This document shows, piece by piece, positions 26,587-35,331 of a stretch of 64,000 bases of DNA; within the stretch, counting starts at the first letter, position 1, and each line of letters starts with the position of its first letter. The translations under genes and the position numbers were made by a program. The DNA comes from Brevibacterium sp. 239c. GTDB taxonomy: Bacteria; Actinomycetota; Actinomycetes; Actinomycetales; Brevibacteriaceae. The stretch is from NCBI RefSeq assembly GCF_900169365.1, contig NZ_FXZH01000008.1:1-64000 (forward strand). Reading direction: 5' to 3'. The notes below the pieces were generated by a model. The model saw nothing but the letters and a program-made list of their open reading frames with translations. It did no database searches and was not told the origin of the DNA.

Positions 26587-27855
26587 ATGTACAGGCAGTC
26601 GTCGAAATTGGCCAACGTCCTCTATGACATTCGGGGACCCGTCCTCGAAGAGGCCGAGGCGATGGAGGCCAAGGGCCACACCATCCTCAAGCTCAACATC
26701 GGCAACCCTGCACCCTTCGGATTCGAAGCCCCCGAGGCGATCGTGCACGACATGGTCAAGCAGCTTCCGCTCGCGCAGGGCTATTCCGATTCACGCGGAA
26801 TCCTCTCCGGACGCCGGGCCGTGGTCCAGTATTACGAGACTCACGGCATCCACAATCTCGATACCTCCGAGGTGTTCCTGGGCAATGGAGTCAGCGAACT
26901 CATCACCCTGTCCTTGCAGGCACTGTGCAACCCCGGCGACGAAATCCTCGTCCCCAGCCCGGACTACCCCCTGTGGACGGCATCGGTCGCCCTCTCCGGC
27001 GGCACACCCAAGCACTACCTGTGCGACGAGGCCACCGCCTGGCAACCTGACCTCGAAGATCTCGAATCGAAGATCACCGAGAGCACCCGCGGCATCGTCG
27101 TCATCAACCCGAACAATCCCACCGGTGCGGTCTACTCACGCGAAACCCTAAAGAAGATCGTCGACATCGCACGTCGCCACAACCTCATCATCTTCGCCGA
27201 TGAGATCTACGAGAAGATCACCTACGACGATGTCGAGATGGTCAATATGGCTACTCTCACCGGCGACGATGTGCTGTGCCTGACCTATTCGGGCCTGTCG
27301 AAGGCCTACCGGATCGCCGGCTACCGCGCCGGCTGGCTGGCCATCACCGGACCACTGTCTGAAGCGAAGAGCTACCTTGAGGGGATCAAGCTCCTAGCCA
27401 ATATGCGCATGTGCGCGAACGTTCCGGCCCAGCACGCGATCCAGGCGGCACTGGGTGGAAAGCAGTCGATCGAAGACCTTGTTTTGCCCCAGGGCCGACT
27501 CGGTGCGCAGATGAATCTCGCCCACGAGGGGTTGAACTCCATCGAGGGCGTGTCCGCGCATCGGGCCAGCGGTGCTCTCTACATGTTCGCGAAGCTCGAC
27601 GTCGAGAAGTTCGACATCGTCGATGACGAACAGTTCGCACTCGACCTGCTGCGTGAACAGAAGATCCTCGTCTCCCATGGCACCGCCTTCAACTGGTCGA
27701 GTCCCGATCATTTCCGGCTCGTCACTCTGCCCTCGGTTGAGGTCCTGGACGAGTCGATCAACCGCCTCGGCGAGTTCCTCTCCGGATACAAGCAACAGGC
27801 GAGCAGCACCTGCGAACTTCCGACCGTCAAGGAGATGTCACCCGCTGCGGGGTGA
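26587..27855 (+). CDS. Pyridoxal-phosphate aminotransferase (AlaT-like)
   Basis: 422 residues, class I aminotransferase fold. The PLP lysine is Lys239 in TYSGLSKAYRIAGYRAGW; NPNNPTGAVYS, FADEIYEKITYDD and LNIGNPAPFGFEAPEAI are signatures of the AlaT/YfbQ group that transfers amino groups between alanine or valine and 2-oxoglutarate. AlaT is a reasonable call from these motifs, but substrate range cannot be fixed by eye. Confidence 0.88.
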   Translation: MYRQSSKLANVLYDIRGPVLEEAEAMEAKGHTILKLNIGNPAPFGFEAPEAIVHDMVKQLPLAQGYSDSRGILSGRRAVVQYYETHGIHNLDTSEVFLGNGVSELITLSLQALCNPGDEILVPSPDYPLWTASVALSGGTPKHYLCDEATAWQPDLEDLESKITESTRGIVVINPNNPTGAVYSRETLKKIVDIARRHNLIIFADEIYEKITYDDVEMVNMATLTGDDVLCLTYSGLSKAYRIAGYRAGWLAITGPLSEAKSYLEGIKLLANMRMCANVPAQHAIQAALGGKQSIEDLVLPQGRLGAQMNLAHEGLNSIEGVSAHRASGALYMFAKLDVEKFDIVDDEQFALDLLREQKILVSHGTAFNWSSPDHFRLVTLPSVEVLDESINRLGEFLSGYKQQASSTCELPTVKEMSPAAG

Positions 27856-27881
27856 GTCGTCAGGGCTGAGATAATGACCCC

Positions 27882-29096
27882 ATGACGGAGCGCACAGCGG
27901 GGCCAGAGAAAGTAGCGGCGGAGTCCGTCGTACGGGCAGTCAGTCTGATCGCGCGGGGCAATCCCGTCGATCGCGGCTCGCTAGAAGCACAGCTCGGGCG
28001 GCAGTCGGCCCTCGTCGACTCGCTTCTCGATCTGTCCACCACCATGCTCCGCTGGAGACAGAAGGACCAGGAACGCGCAGCTCTGCTCGAAAGCGCCTCG
28101 GAACTAATCCAAGTCAGGGACACGAAGCGTCTTCTGCAGAAGCTTGTCGACAGGGCCAAGTCTCTGATCGGTTGCGACATCGCCTACCTCTCGGAGTACA
28201 ACCCCGATACCGACGAGCTCAACGTTCGAGCCAGCCGGGGCGCTATTTCGCTCCAGCTCCCAGCACTCCGAGTACCACCTGGAGTCGGGCTCGCAGGCCG
28301 TGTAGTCCGCGACCGAGCTGCCCACTGGACATCGGACTACGACCTGACTCAGCTACCGCACGAGCGGCGCGTCGACTCCGCTGTCAAGGCCGAAGGCATG
28401 GATTCGCTTCTCGGTGTGCCCATGGTCGTCGACGGCGAAGTGCTCGGTGCCCTGTTTGCGGCGAACCGCTATCCTCACGACTTCGGAGCGGATGAGATCA
28501 CTCTGCTCTCTGCGTTGGCAGACCACGCCTCAGTAATCCTCAAGACCGCACGGCTGATGGGCGAACTCGCCGATGCGGCGGCCCTCTCAGCAGCCTCAGA
28601 GGACCTGGCAGCAGCGAAGGCGAAGACCTTGCAACGCCTCGTTGAGGTGGAAGAGCAGCTCACCCAGCTGGTGCTGCAGGGCCATGGCACAACATCGGTT
28701 ACGAACGTCATCTCCGAAACTCTCCACGCAGAGGCCCTTACCGTGAACAGTTGGCGCCTCGACTCCCCCGAGTTCCCAACAGACGACGATTTCCTCGGCC
28801 AGAGCGGCGTGAGCCGAGAAGATATTCTTGCGGCTCTGGCCACCAGCCGTCACACCGGGCGAAGTGCCCAGATCTCTGACGATGAGCGACTCATCGCCGC
28901 CTCGGTGGCATCGAATAAGCGTCAGCACAGCGGACTGTTTGTGCGCTTCCACAGCGCTCCGAAGGACGGTGACCACAGCATCGTCGCTCAGGCGGCGCAG
29001 TCCCTGGCCCTGATCCAGATGAACGAGCAGTCACGTGCTGACGCCGAGAACCGTGTGCGCGGCGAGCTAGCTGTACTGATCGGGGACATTAGTTGA
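27882..29096 (+). pseudogene. GAF-PucR transcriptional regulator, N-terminal part split by IS481 element
   Basis: The 5' part of a regulator gene. Residues about 45-65 form a helical segment, about 70-200 a GAF sensor domain (LIGCDIAYLSEYNPDTDELNVRAS, LRVPPGVGLAGRVVRDRA, LGVPMVVDGEVLGALFAANR) and about 225-260 a coiled linker. At 29071 the frame runs into the transposable element and stops after six foreign codons at 29096. Joining 27882-29071 to 31694-32402 restores one uninterrupted frame of 632 residues with the sequence GELAVDLIADTRN across the junction, so the gene was intact until a recent insertion. A truncated GAF protein might still be made. Confidence 0.93.
29066..29071. repeat. Target-site duplication, left copy
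   Basis: GCTAGC immediately left of the element; the same six bases occur at 31688-31693 on the right. It fits the NCTAGN target preference known for IS481. Confidence 0.92.
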
Positions 29097-29138
29097 TTCG
29101 ATGCCACGCCTTCGCGTTTGGTTGTGAAGCACTTTCTG

Positions 29139-29699
29139 TTAGTTGGGGTTGGCTTCGGCTGGCGGGGGCCACGGAAGATCGCCATCGTCTATGCGATGGG
29201 TTGTTCCCTCTAGCCAGTCGGCGTCGCAGTGCAACGTTGAGACAAGGTAATGAACTTCGAGCATGTGTAGTTCTCGGACAGGTCGTGTGGCTAGAGCTTG
29301 CTCGAGGCGCGCTATCCGATCTCGAGTCAACTCGAGTCGACGGCGCAGAAGATCGCTAGCCTGGTCTGGTGCGAGGATTCCGAGGTACGCGACCGCAGTC
29401 AGGAACGGCTCACTGGGTCCAAGCGGGGCTTCTACTATTTGTCGGGCGACGCCATCCGCCAGCGCGCGGCTACCACCAGTGGTGATGGTGAACGGGCACG
29501 GCGGAGGCTCCTCCGATAGATCGACCCAGCCTGCTTCCGCGAGCCGGTCAAGCAGCGTGTAGACCGTGCTACGACGCACTGAGAGGTTCTCGTAACGGTC
29601 ACGCAGAGCTGTGTAGAGCCCGTAGCCGTGTAACGGCCCCTCGGTGAGGAGTCCCAAAATCGGCAGGACCAAGGGGTTCGTCAGTGCGTTAGTGGGCAT
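29139..29699 (-). CDS. PadR family transcriptional regulator (IS481 passenger)
   Basis: 186 residues. An N-terminal winged helix (PLVLPILGLLTEGPLHGYGLYTALRDRYENLSVRRSTVYTLLDRLAEAGWV) is the PadR signature; the rest is a long helical dimerisation region of the Vir_act_alpha_C type ending in Pro-rich sequence. It is inside the transposable element and divergent from the hydrolase-like gene, with 71 nt between starts that contain palindromic candidate operators. It probably represses the passenger/transposase transcript in response to an unknown ligand (inference). Confidence 0.9.
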   Translation of the reverse strand: MPTNALTNPLVLPILGLLTEGPLHGYGLYTALRDRYENLSVRRSTVYTLLDRLAEAGWVDLSEEPPPCPFTITTGGSRALADGVARQIVEAPLGPSEPFLTAVAYLGILAPDQASDLLRRRLELTRDRIARLEQALATRPVRELHMLEVHYLVSTLHCDADWLEGTTHRIDDGDLPWPPPAEANPN

Positions 29700-29720
29700 A
29701 CAGGCCAGTCTATGACGAAT

Positions 29721-29760
29721 CGTCGTATACGTGTACTCTGGTGTAGTCGTATACGACTAC
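29721..29760. promoter_or_regulatory. Candidate PadR operator pair
   Basis: GTAGTCGTATACGACTAC at 29743-29760 is a perfect 18-bp palindrome. A second copy of its core, GTCGTATACG, lies at 29722-29731, 22 bp upstream, two helical turns away. GACGAATCGTC just before it is another imperfect dyad. The palindrome ends directly before the AAGGAG ribosome site of the 29771 gene. Confidence 0.7.
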
Positions 29761-29770
29761 AAGGAGAACT

Positions 29771-30709
29771 ATGATTTTTGGAATTTGGCCCGGTGTAGTT
29801 GATGCCGACCTCGTTAACTTCTCGCCCGTGGTCTGCCCGCCCGAGGATATTGACGCGACGTGTCGAGCTCTCCAGCACTTACAAGGACGAGCTCCGCTGT
29901 TCTATGTGAGATCGTTTCGACATTTCGGTACCGGGGCCCAGGGGTTCAGTAACGCTGTGATGCCAACCCCAGCAGACCCTACGGTGTATTTGAGCGACGG
30001 TCGGCAGGTTGATCTGGTGTGCTGCTACCAATCCATGGAGCCGGACCCTGTTGGGTATGCGCGGTTCGTACGAACCGCGGTCCGTGACATACATGAGTGG
30101 GGTGGAGGGAAAATTCAGATCGGCGAGGAACTCAACATGCCAGCGCCACTCGACGGCGGTAGCCCAGGCTGCTTCCACGCCATTGCAGCAGGCGTCCGCG
30201 CTGCTGCGGAAGAGCGAGAGCGACTCGGCGCGGACGTTCTTATCGGTGTCAACGCAGCAGGTATGGCCAACGAGAAGTTCTGGGAGACCTTTGCGTGCCA
30301 CCTGCAGGATGACATGGACAACCTCGACTACCTAGGCCTCGATATTTTCCCGGACGTGTTCTTCCCCATTCCGCAAGAGACGTTGGCTGAGGCTACGCAA
30401 TTTGTTTTGGACACCGCTCAACAGTATTCGTCCACGGCAGGTTTCCCCACCAGCCTGCCCTTCCACATTGGCGAGACGGGTTGGCCTACCGGTCGCGATC
30501 GCACCGAGGAGAAACAAGCCGAGGTTCTCATACGTGTCGCCGAAGCCATCTTGACCAGCGGGCACAACGTCACCGCTTACGAGTTCTTCGGTCTACGCGA
30601 CACTGTCACCAGAGGAAATTGGAAACAGGAGTTTGGCATCATGCGCGACGACTACTCTCCCAAGCCTGCTTTCGGGCGTGTCCTCGAACTGATCGCGAAC
30701 GCCTCATGA
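29771..30709 (+). CDS. Clan GH-A-like glycoside hydrolase-type protein (IS481 passenger)
   Basis: 312 residues, no signal peptide, so probably cytoplasmic. The pattern looks like a TIM-barrel hydrolase: GKIQIGEELNMPAP near residue 119 places a Glu-Glu-Leu-Asn at the acid/base position, and PFHIGETGWPTGR near 235 places a glutamate at the nucleophile position, as in GH17, GH53 and related clan GH-A enzymes. DVLIGVNAAG and LDYLGLDIFPDVF fit barrel strands. I do not recognise a specific family. AAGGAG precedes the ATG. Its stop overlaps the transposase start as ATGA, so the two proteins are translationally coupled, an unusual link between a metabolic-type protein and a transposase. Confidence 0.6.
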   Translation: MIFGIWPGVVDADLVNFSPVVCPPEDIDATCRALQHLQGRAPLFYVRSFRHFGTGAQGFSNAVMPTPADPTVYLSDGRQVDLVCCYQSMEPDPVGYARFVRTAVRDIHEWGGGKIQIGEELNMPAPLDGGSPGCFHAIAAGVRAAAEERERLGADVLIGVNAAGMANEKFWETFACHLQDDMDNLDYLGLDIFPDVFFPIPQETLAEATQFVLDTAQQYSSTAGFPTSLPFHIGETGWPTGRDRTEEKQAEVLIRVAEAILTSGHNVTAYEFFGLRDTVTRGNWKQEFGIMRDDYSPKPAFGRVLELIANAS

Positions 30710-31692
30710 GCCACGCTAACGCCGCCCTGACGCCGCGCCATCGAATGAGAGTCGCTCGTCTCGTCGTCATCGACGGGTGGCCGATCAGCGAAGTCGCTGC
30801 GCGGTTCCAAGTATCTTGGCCGACCGCAAGACGGTGGGTCGACCGCTACCTTGCTGGCGAATCGATGCACGATCGGTCTTCGCGGCCCAAGAGTTCACCG
30901 AACAAAACAAGAGCAAAAGTGTCGAAGCGGTGTGTGAGTTTGCGAATCCGGCTGAGGGAAGGGCCCGTTCAGCTCGGCGCTCGACTCGGCATCGCACCAT
31001 CGACCGTGCACCGCATTCTGTGTACCGCGAGATTGAATCGGCTGTCTTACACCGACCGTGCGACTGGCGAGCCTATCCGGCGGTACGAGCACAATTATCC
31101 TGGCTCACTCGTCCACGTGGACGTGAAGAAGCTTGGGAACATCCCCGACGGTGGCGGCTGGCGCTATGTTGGACGCCGCCAAGGGGAACGCAATCGCGCC
31201 GCCACCCCCGGCAAGCCCAAAACTCAGTGGCACAGTCCCAAGCTCGGGTATGCATACCTCCATACCATCATCGATGATCACTCACGCGTTGCCTACACCG
31301 AGGTCCATGACGACGAGACCGCCATTACCGCCGTCGAGGTCTTGCGTCGAGCTGTCGAGTGGTTCGAGCAACGGGGCGTCGAAGTAGAACGAATTTTGTC
31401 AGACAACGGCGGCGCGTACCGCTCCGCTCTCTGGCGCGACGTATGCGAGGAGTTGAGGATCAGACCGAAACGCACGCGACCCTATCGTCCACAGACAAAC
31501 GGTAAAGTAGAGCGCTTCCACCGCACCATGGCAGACGGATGGGCCTACGCCCGTTGCTATAGCTCTGAGCAGGAGCGGAGGGATGCACTTGAGGTCTGGC
31601 TGCATCACTACAATCAACACCGACCTCACTCGGCTTGCGGCAAGCAGCCTCCCTTCACGCGATTAATCAACCTCCCCGATCAGTACAGCTAG
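30706..31692 (+). CDS. IS481 family transposase
   Basis: 328 residues. N-terminal helix-turn-helix pair (HRMRVARLVVIDGWPISEVAARFQVSWPTARRWVDRYL) and an integrase-core DDE domain: first Asp in LVHVDVKKLGNIPDGGGW, second in ERILSDNGGAYRS, Glu in NGKVERFHRTMADGWAYAR. The stop codon TAG (31690-31692) is not in the element itself but in the duplicated target GCTAGC, so the protein's end is supplied by the insertion site. The start overlaps the passenger gene stop. Confidence 0.95.
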   Translation: MSHANAALTPRHRMRVARLVVIDGWPISEVAARFQVSWPTARRWVDRYLAGESMHDRSSRPKSSPNKTRAKVSKRCVSLRIRLREGPVQLGARLGIAPSTVHRILCTARLNRLSYTDRATGEPIRRYEHNYPGSLVHVDVKKLGNIPDGGGWRYVGRRQGERNRAATPGKPKTQWHSPKLGYAYLHTIIDDHSRVAYTEVHDDETAITAVEVLRRAVEWFEQRGVEVERILSDNGGAYRSALWRDVCEELRIRPKRTRPYRPQTNGKVERFHRTMADGWAYARCYSSEQERRDALEVWLHHYNQHRPHSACGKQPPFTRLINLPDQYS

Positions 31693-31693
31693 C
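31688..31693. repeat. Target-site duplication, right copy
   Basis: GCTAGC directly right of the element, identical to 29066-29071. It also contains the stop codon of the transposase. Confidence 0.92.
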
Positions 31694-32402
31694 CGTCGAT
31701 TTGATCGCCGACACCAGAAATCTCGACGAGCTGCGAGCGCGAGCGCGCTCCAGCAACTTCACCCTACTCGGCCCCTGGCAGCTGATGGTGGTCCAAGCCG
31801 GCCCCAATGACTTCGACCGTATCGGCTCGCTTCTGGCTCGGATCGAGCCGCGGATTCTCATGACCCAGCGCTCGCCAGGGCTGACTGTGCTGCTGCCCCG
31901 TTCTGCTCATCGAACCCGGACGCAGTTGAAGGAGCTGCTCACAGCCTCAGAGGTCCTGCGGGACTGTCTCGTCGTCGTCTCCAACACCGATTTCCAGCGC
32001 GCACAGCTGCGCACCGCAGAGGACGAGTTGTGGTCGTGCGTGCGGGTGCTCAATTCGCTGTCGATCTCCAGCGGCGTATGTTCCGCTGAGGACTTCGCTC
32101 CCTACACTGCAATGTTCGGCACAGCTCCAGAACACGTCGGACAGTTCATGGAGCGTATGCTCGGCCCTCTCCGACAGTGGGACCAGAGGCAATCTGCCGA
32201 TCTGGTCACCACGTTGCGCACATACTTCGAACACAGCAATAGCATGAGCCGCACCGCCTCGGCTCTCTCGATCCACATCAATACCCTCAAACTACGTCTG
32301 GAACGCATCGATACGGTACTCGACAACGACTGGCGAGCACCCGAATACGCGTTCCGTCTCCACGTCGCGCTCCGGCTGGACCAGCTCCAGCGCAACGTCT
32401 GA
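31694..32402 (+). pseudogene. GAF-PucR transcriptional regulator, C-terminal part
   Basis: Continues the frame of the 27882 gene after the insertion. It encodes a PucR-like linker region (LLGPWQLMVVQAGPNDFDRIGSLLARIEPRI) and the C-terminal PucR helix-turn-helix: TLRTYFEHSNSMSRTASALSIHINTLKLRLERIDTVL. A TTG at 31635 within the element end could in principle start a stand-alone DNA-binding piece without the GAF sensor. Its position directly before the mevalonate operon suggests the intact protein controlled that operon. Confidence 0.9.
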
Positions 32403-32619
32403 ACGCAGCCGAGCAGACAACTCACCTACCCTGGCTGAAACCGCTATAGGCTGGAGTTATTACTAGCTAAAACAGCCATAGGCGATCGATCCATGAAGTG
32501 CTTGACTGAACTCTGCGCGGATTTTCTCCGCGCCGCAGTTTTGACGGGCCCAGCTCCGCCGCGTTCGGCAGCCAGCCCGGCAGACACAGAATCGAAGAAG
32601 ACTCGACAGGAGACACATA

Positions 32620-33894
32620 ATGGCAGAGAACAGTCGTATCGCCGGCTTCCGCAACATGTCGGTCAATGACCGTCGCACGGCAGTGGCCGAGGCAACCGGG
32701 CTCGACACCGAGGTGTTCGCCCAGATCGATGCGACTGCGTTTGGCCCCGCGCAGGCTGCAAACCTGAGCGAGAACGTCTTCGGCGTCTTCTCACTGCCCT
32801 TGGGAACTGCCACCAACTTTACGATCAACGGCACCGATGTCCTCGTGCCCATGGCCACCGAAGAAGCGTCTGTCATCGCCGCTGCCAGCAACGCTGCCCG
32901 GATGGCACGTCCACAGGGCGGGTTCTTCACCAGCTCGACTCAGCCCATCATGCAGGCACAGATTCAGCTCATCAATGTGGCCGACCCGCATGCCGCTCGG
33001 TCCCGCATCTTTGAACGCCAGGCCGAAATCATTGACCTGGCCAATGCCCAGGATCCGAAGCTCGTCGAGGTCGGCGGAGGAGTCAAAGACCTCGACGTTC
33101 GTCTCGTTCAGGCGAAATCGGCAACGTATGTAGTCGTCCATCTTCATGTCGATGTCCGTGATGCCATGGGTGCGAACGCAGTGAACACAATGGCCGAAGC
33201 CGTCTCGAGCAGCCTCGCGGCAATCGCCGAGGGCGACGCACTCCTGCGCATCCTGACGAACAAGGCGGATCTGCGCATCAGTCGTGCACGTGCCGTCTTC
33301 GATAAGGAGCTCCTCGGCGGCACAGAGGTCGTGGACAACATCCTCCACGCCTATGATCTGGCGGCTGCCGATCCGTACCGTGCCGCTACCCACAACAAGG
33401 GCATCATGAACGGCATCTCTGCCGTCGTTTTGGCCACCGGAAATGACACTCGCGCAGTGGAGGCCGGAGCCCATTCGCACGCACTCGTCGACGGCCGATA
33501 CTCCTCACTGTCCACGTTCGAGAAGGATGCTGAGGGCAACCTCGTCGGCAACCTCGAGATGCCGATGCCTGTCGGACTCGTCGGCGGAGCCACCAAGGTT
33601 CACCCCGCAGCCCGCACCGCACTCCAGATAGCCGAGGTGAGCACGGCGAAAGATCTGGCTGAGATCATCGTCGCAGCCGGTCTGGCGCAGAATCTTGCAG
33701 CTCTGCGGGTTCTCGCAACCGAAGGAGTCCAGCGCGGCCATATGTCGCTGCATGCGAAGAATCTTGCCGTTTCCGCAGGCGCCACTGCTGAGGAAGCCAA
33801 GACCATTGTGGAGAAGCTCGTCGAAGAGAAAGCCTTCCGCTTCGATCGGGTGCAAGCCATCCTCGCCGAGCTTCGCTCAGGTGCACAGAAATGA
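32620..33894 (+). CDS. mvaA: Hydroxymethylglutaryl-CoA reductase, degradative (class II)
   Basis: 424 residues. Class II HMG-CoA reductases oxidise mevalonate with CoA to HMG-CoA. Visible are SRIAGFRNMSVNDRR at the start, LVPMATEEASVIAAASNAAR (substrate glutamate), DVRDAMGANAVNTMAE, HNKGIMNGISAVVLATGNDTRA and GHMSLHAKNLA with the catalytic histidine. CAGGAG lies before the ATG. The compact length and absence of membrane segments fit class II rather than the biosynthetic class I. It is the first gene of a four-gene operon. Confidence 0.95.
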   Translation: MAENSRIAGFRNMSVNDRRTAVAEATGLDTEVFAQIDATAFGPAQAANLSENVFGVFSLPLGTATNFTINGTDVLVPMATEEASVIAAASNAARMARPQGGFFTSSTQPIMQAQIQLINVADPHAARSRIFERQAEIIDLANAQDPKLVEVGGGVKDLDVRLVQAKSATYVVVHLHVDVRDAMGANAVNTMAEAVSSSLAAIAEGDALLRILTNKADLRISRARAVFDKELLGGTEVVDNILHAYDLAAADPYRAATHNKGIMNGISAVVLATGNDTRAVEAGAHSHALVDGRYSSLSTFEKDAEGNLVGNLEMPMPVGLVGGATKVHPAARTALQIAEVSTAKDLAEIIVAAGLAQNLAALRVLATEGVQRGHMSLHAKNLAVSAGATAEEAKTIVEKLVEEKAFRFDRVQAILAELRSGAQK

Positions 33895-34826
33895 TGGAAT
33901 CACTCCCACAGGTCTTCACCCGCGAAACCCTTCCGTCCCAGGTCAAGGTCTACGAGGTCAGTGCTCGTGACGGACTCCAAGCTGAATCGGTCACCCTGCC
34001 CGCCGAGGTTCGGGTTGAGCTCATCTCCCGACTGGCCAGTTCTGGCCTGAGGACTATCGAGGCCGGCAGCTTCGTGTCGCCCAAGGCTGTACCGCAGATG
34101 GCGGACACCCAAGTCGTTCTCGATGCGCTCAACCTCGACTCTGCCGTCTCCTATCCAGTCCTCACCCCCAACCGACGCGGGCTCGACGATGCTCAGGCTG
34201 CGGGGGCCAAGGACATTGCTGTCTTCGTCAGTGTCACGGAATCATTCTCTCGAGCCAACCTCGGCGACAGCCTCGAGGTGACCACGGCACGCAACCTTGA
34301 TGTGGCTACCGCGGCCACCTCGGCGGGGATGCAGGTCCGCGGGTATCTGTCCATGGTCTTCGGCGATCCTTGGGAAGGCCCGGTGGATCCACAGCGTGTG
34401 GTCACTGCGTCTGCGCGGCTGCTTGATGCGGGCTGCTCGTCGATCTCGTTAGGCGACACGATCGGCACCGCCACACCCGGTCACGTCGCCGCCGTTCTGC
34501 AGGCACTGATCGAAAGCGGCATCCCAGCTGAGTCGATCGCACTGCACACCCATAACACCTACGGTCAAGCGCTGGCGAACGTCTACGCTGCTCTCCAGTT
34601 GGGCGTGAGCGAGTTCGACGCCTCTGCCGGTGGAGTTGGAGGCTGCCCGTTCGCAGGCTCAGCGACCGGAAATCTGGCAACTGAGGACCTCGTGTGGATG
34701 CTCGACGGTCTGGGAATTTCGACCGGAGTCGACATCCGCGCAGTCGCGGAGACGAGCCAATGGCTGAGCAGGCAGCTCGGGAAACCACTGGCGTCGGCCA
34801 CCTCGGCGGCCATCGTCACTCAGTAG
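33891..34826 (+). CDS. mvaB: Hydroxymethylglutaryl-CoA lyase
   Basis: 311 residues, a TIM-barrel enzyme that splits HMG-CoA into acetyl-CoA and acetoacetate. VYEVSARDGLQAE carries the Arg-Asp pair, ALHTHNTYGQALANVYAAL the metal-binding His-x-His-Asn, and GGVGGCPFAGSATGNLATED the catalytic cysteine signature. Its start overlaps the reductase stop by 4 nt. With the reductase it completes the conversion of mevalonate to central metabolites. Confidence 0.95.
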   Translation: MMESLPQVFTRETLPSQVKVYEVSARDGLQAESVTLPAEVRVELISRLASSGLRTIEAGSFVSPKAVPQMADTQVVLDALNLDSAVSYPVLTPNRRGLDDAQAAGAKDIAVFVSVTESFSRANLGDSLEVTTARNLDVATAATSAGMQVRGYLSMVFGDPWEGPVDPQRVVTASARLLDAGCSSISLGDTIGTATPGHVAAVLQALIESGIPAESIALHTHNTYGQALANVYAALQLGVSEFDASAGGVGGCPFAGSATGNLATEDLVWMLDGLGISTGVDIRAVAETSQWLSRQLGKPLASATSAAIVTQ

Positions 34827-34917
34827 CACCACAGTTCCGCGACCGGTCCGGGGCAGAATCAGCCCCGCCCGTGTTCCACCTCCAGAAGCACGACTCAACA
34901 ACAGAAGGTAGGCGAAG

Positions 34918-35331
34918 ATGCCACAGCTGCTCGAAGTCTGGAATGACACCGTCGACTCAAAACACCTAGTCGGCAGCATTGCCATAGGAATCGGGGTGGC
35001 GGTACCGGCCTTCCTCATTTCCGACCACCTCTTCACGAGCACCGGTGATGCAGAACTGGGACACTCCTATGCTCTTCTGATCGGGATCGTCGGCTGCATC
35101 GTCGGTGCCGTGATCGCCGGAAGCCTGTTCAAACCCAAACGGGTGATCACCCAGGCAGAGGCCGACACCCGCAACCGCCAAGAAGTCATCGACGAAGTCG
35201 TCGAAGAGTACGGCGACCTGGGTGACCCTCGCGATCTCAAACCGGCGGTGCAGGAGGAGATCCGAGCCCTCGGGCTCTTCGATGCCCTGGTCGAGAATCA
35301 TGAGAATCGAGCGAAGGGAACACAGCTGTGA
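34918..35331 (+). CDS. Small membrane protein, probable transporter subunit
   Basis: 137 residues with two hydrophobic helices (about 18-40 and 50-70) and an acidic helical C-terminal half (EVIDEVVEEYGDLGDPRDLKPAVQEEIRALGLFDALVENH). I do not recognise a family. Its stop overlaps the start of the TctA-like gene (GTGA), so it probably is an accessory subunit, in the place where a TctB small subunit would be expected, although TctB normally has four helices. AGAAGGTAGG lies before the ATG. Confidence 0.75.
   Translation: MPQLLEVWNDTVDSKHLVGSIAIGIGVAVPAFLISDHLFTSTGDAELGHSYALLIGIVGCIVGAVIAGSLFKPKRVITQAEADTRNRQEVIDEVVEEYGDLGDPRDLKPAVQEEIRALGLFDALVENHENRAKGTQL

Larger units (their letters stand above)
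29072..31687. mobile_element. IS481-family element with two passenger genes (2616 bp)
   Basis: Ends are 15-bp perfect terminal inverted repeats, TGTACTGATCGGGGA at 29072-29086 and its complement at 31673-31687, with looser similarity further in. A 6-bp GCTAGC duplication flanks it. It encodes an IS481-type DDE transposase and, unlike the usual 1.0-1.3-kb elements, also a PadR-family regulator and a clan GH-A-like protein. It interrupts the GAF-PucR gene. Perfect repeats and an otherwise undamaged target gene argue for recent movement. Confidence 0.93.

Noticed and set aside
29072..31687. Composite transposon with two IS copies
   Set aside because: There is one transposase gene and one pair of inverted ends; the passengers are inside a single element.
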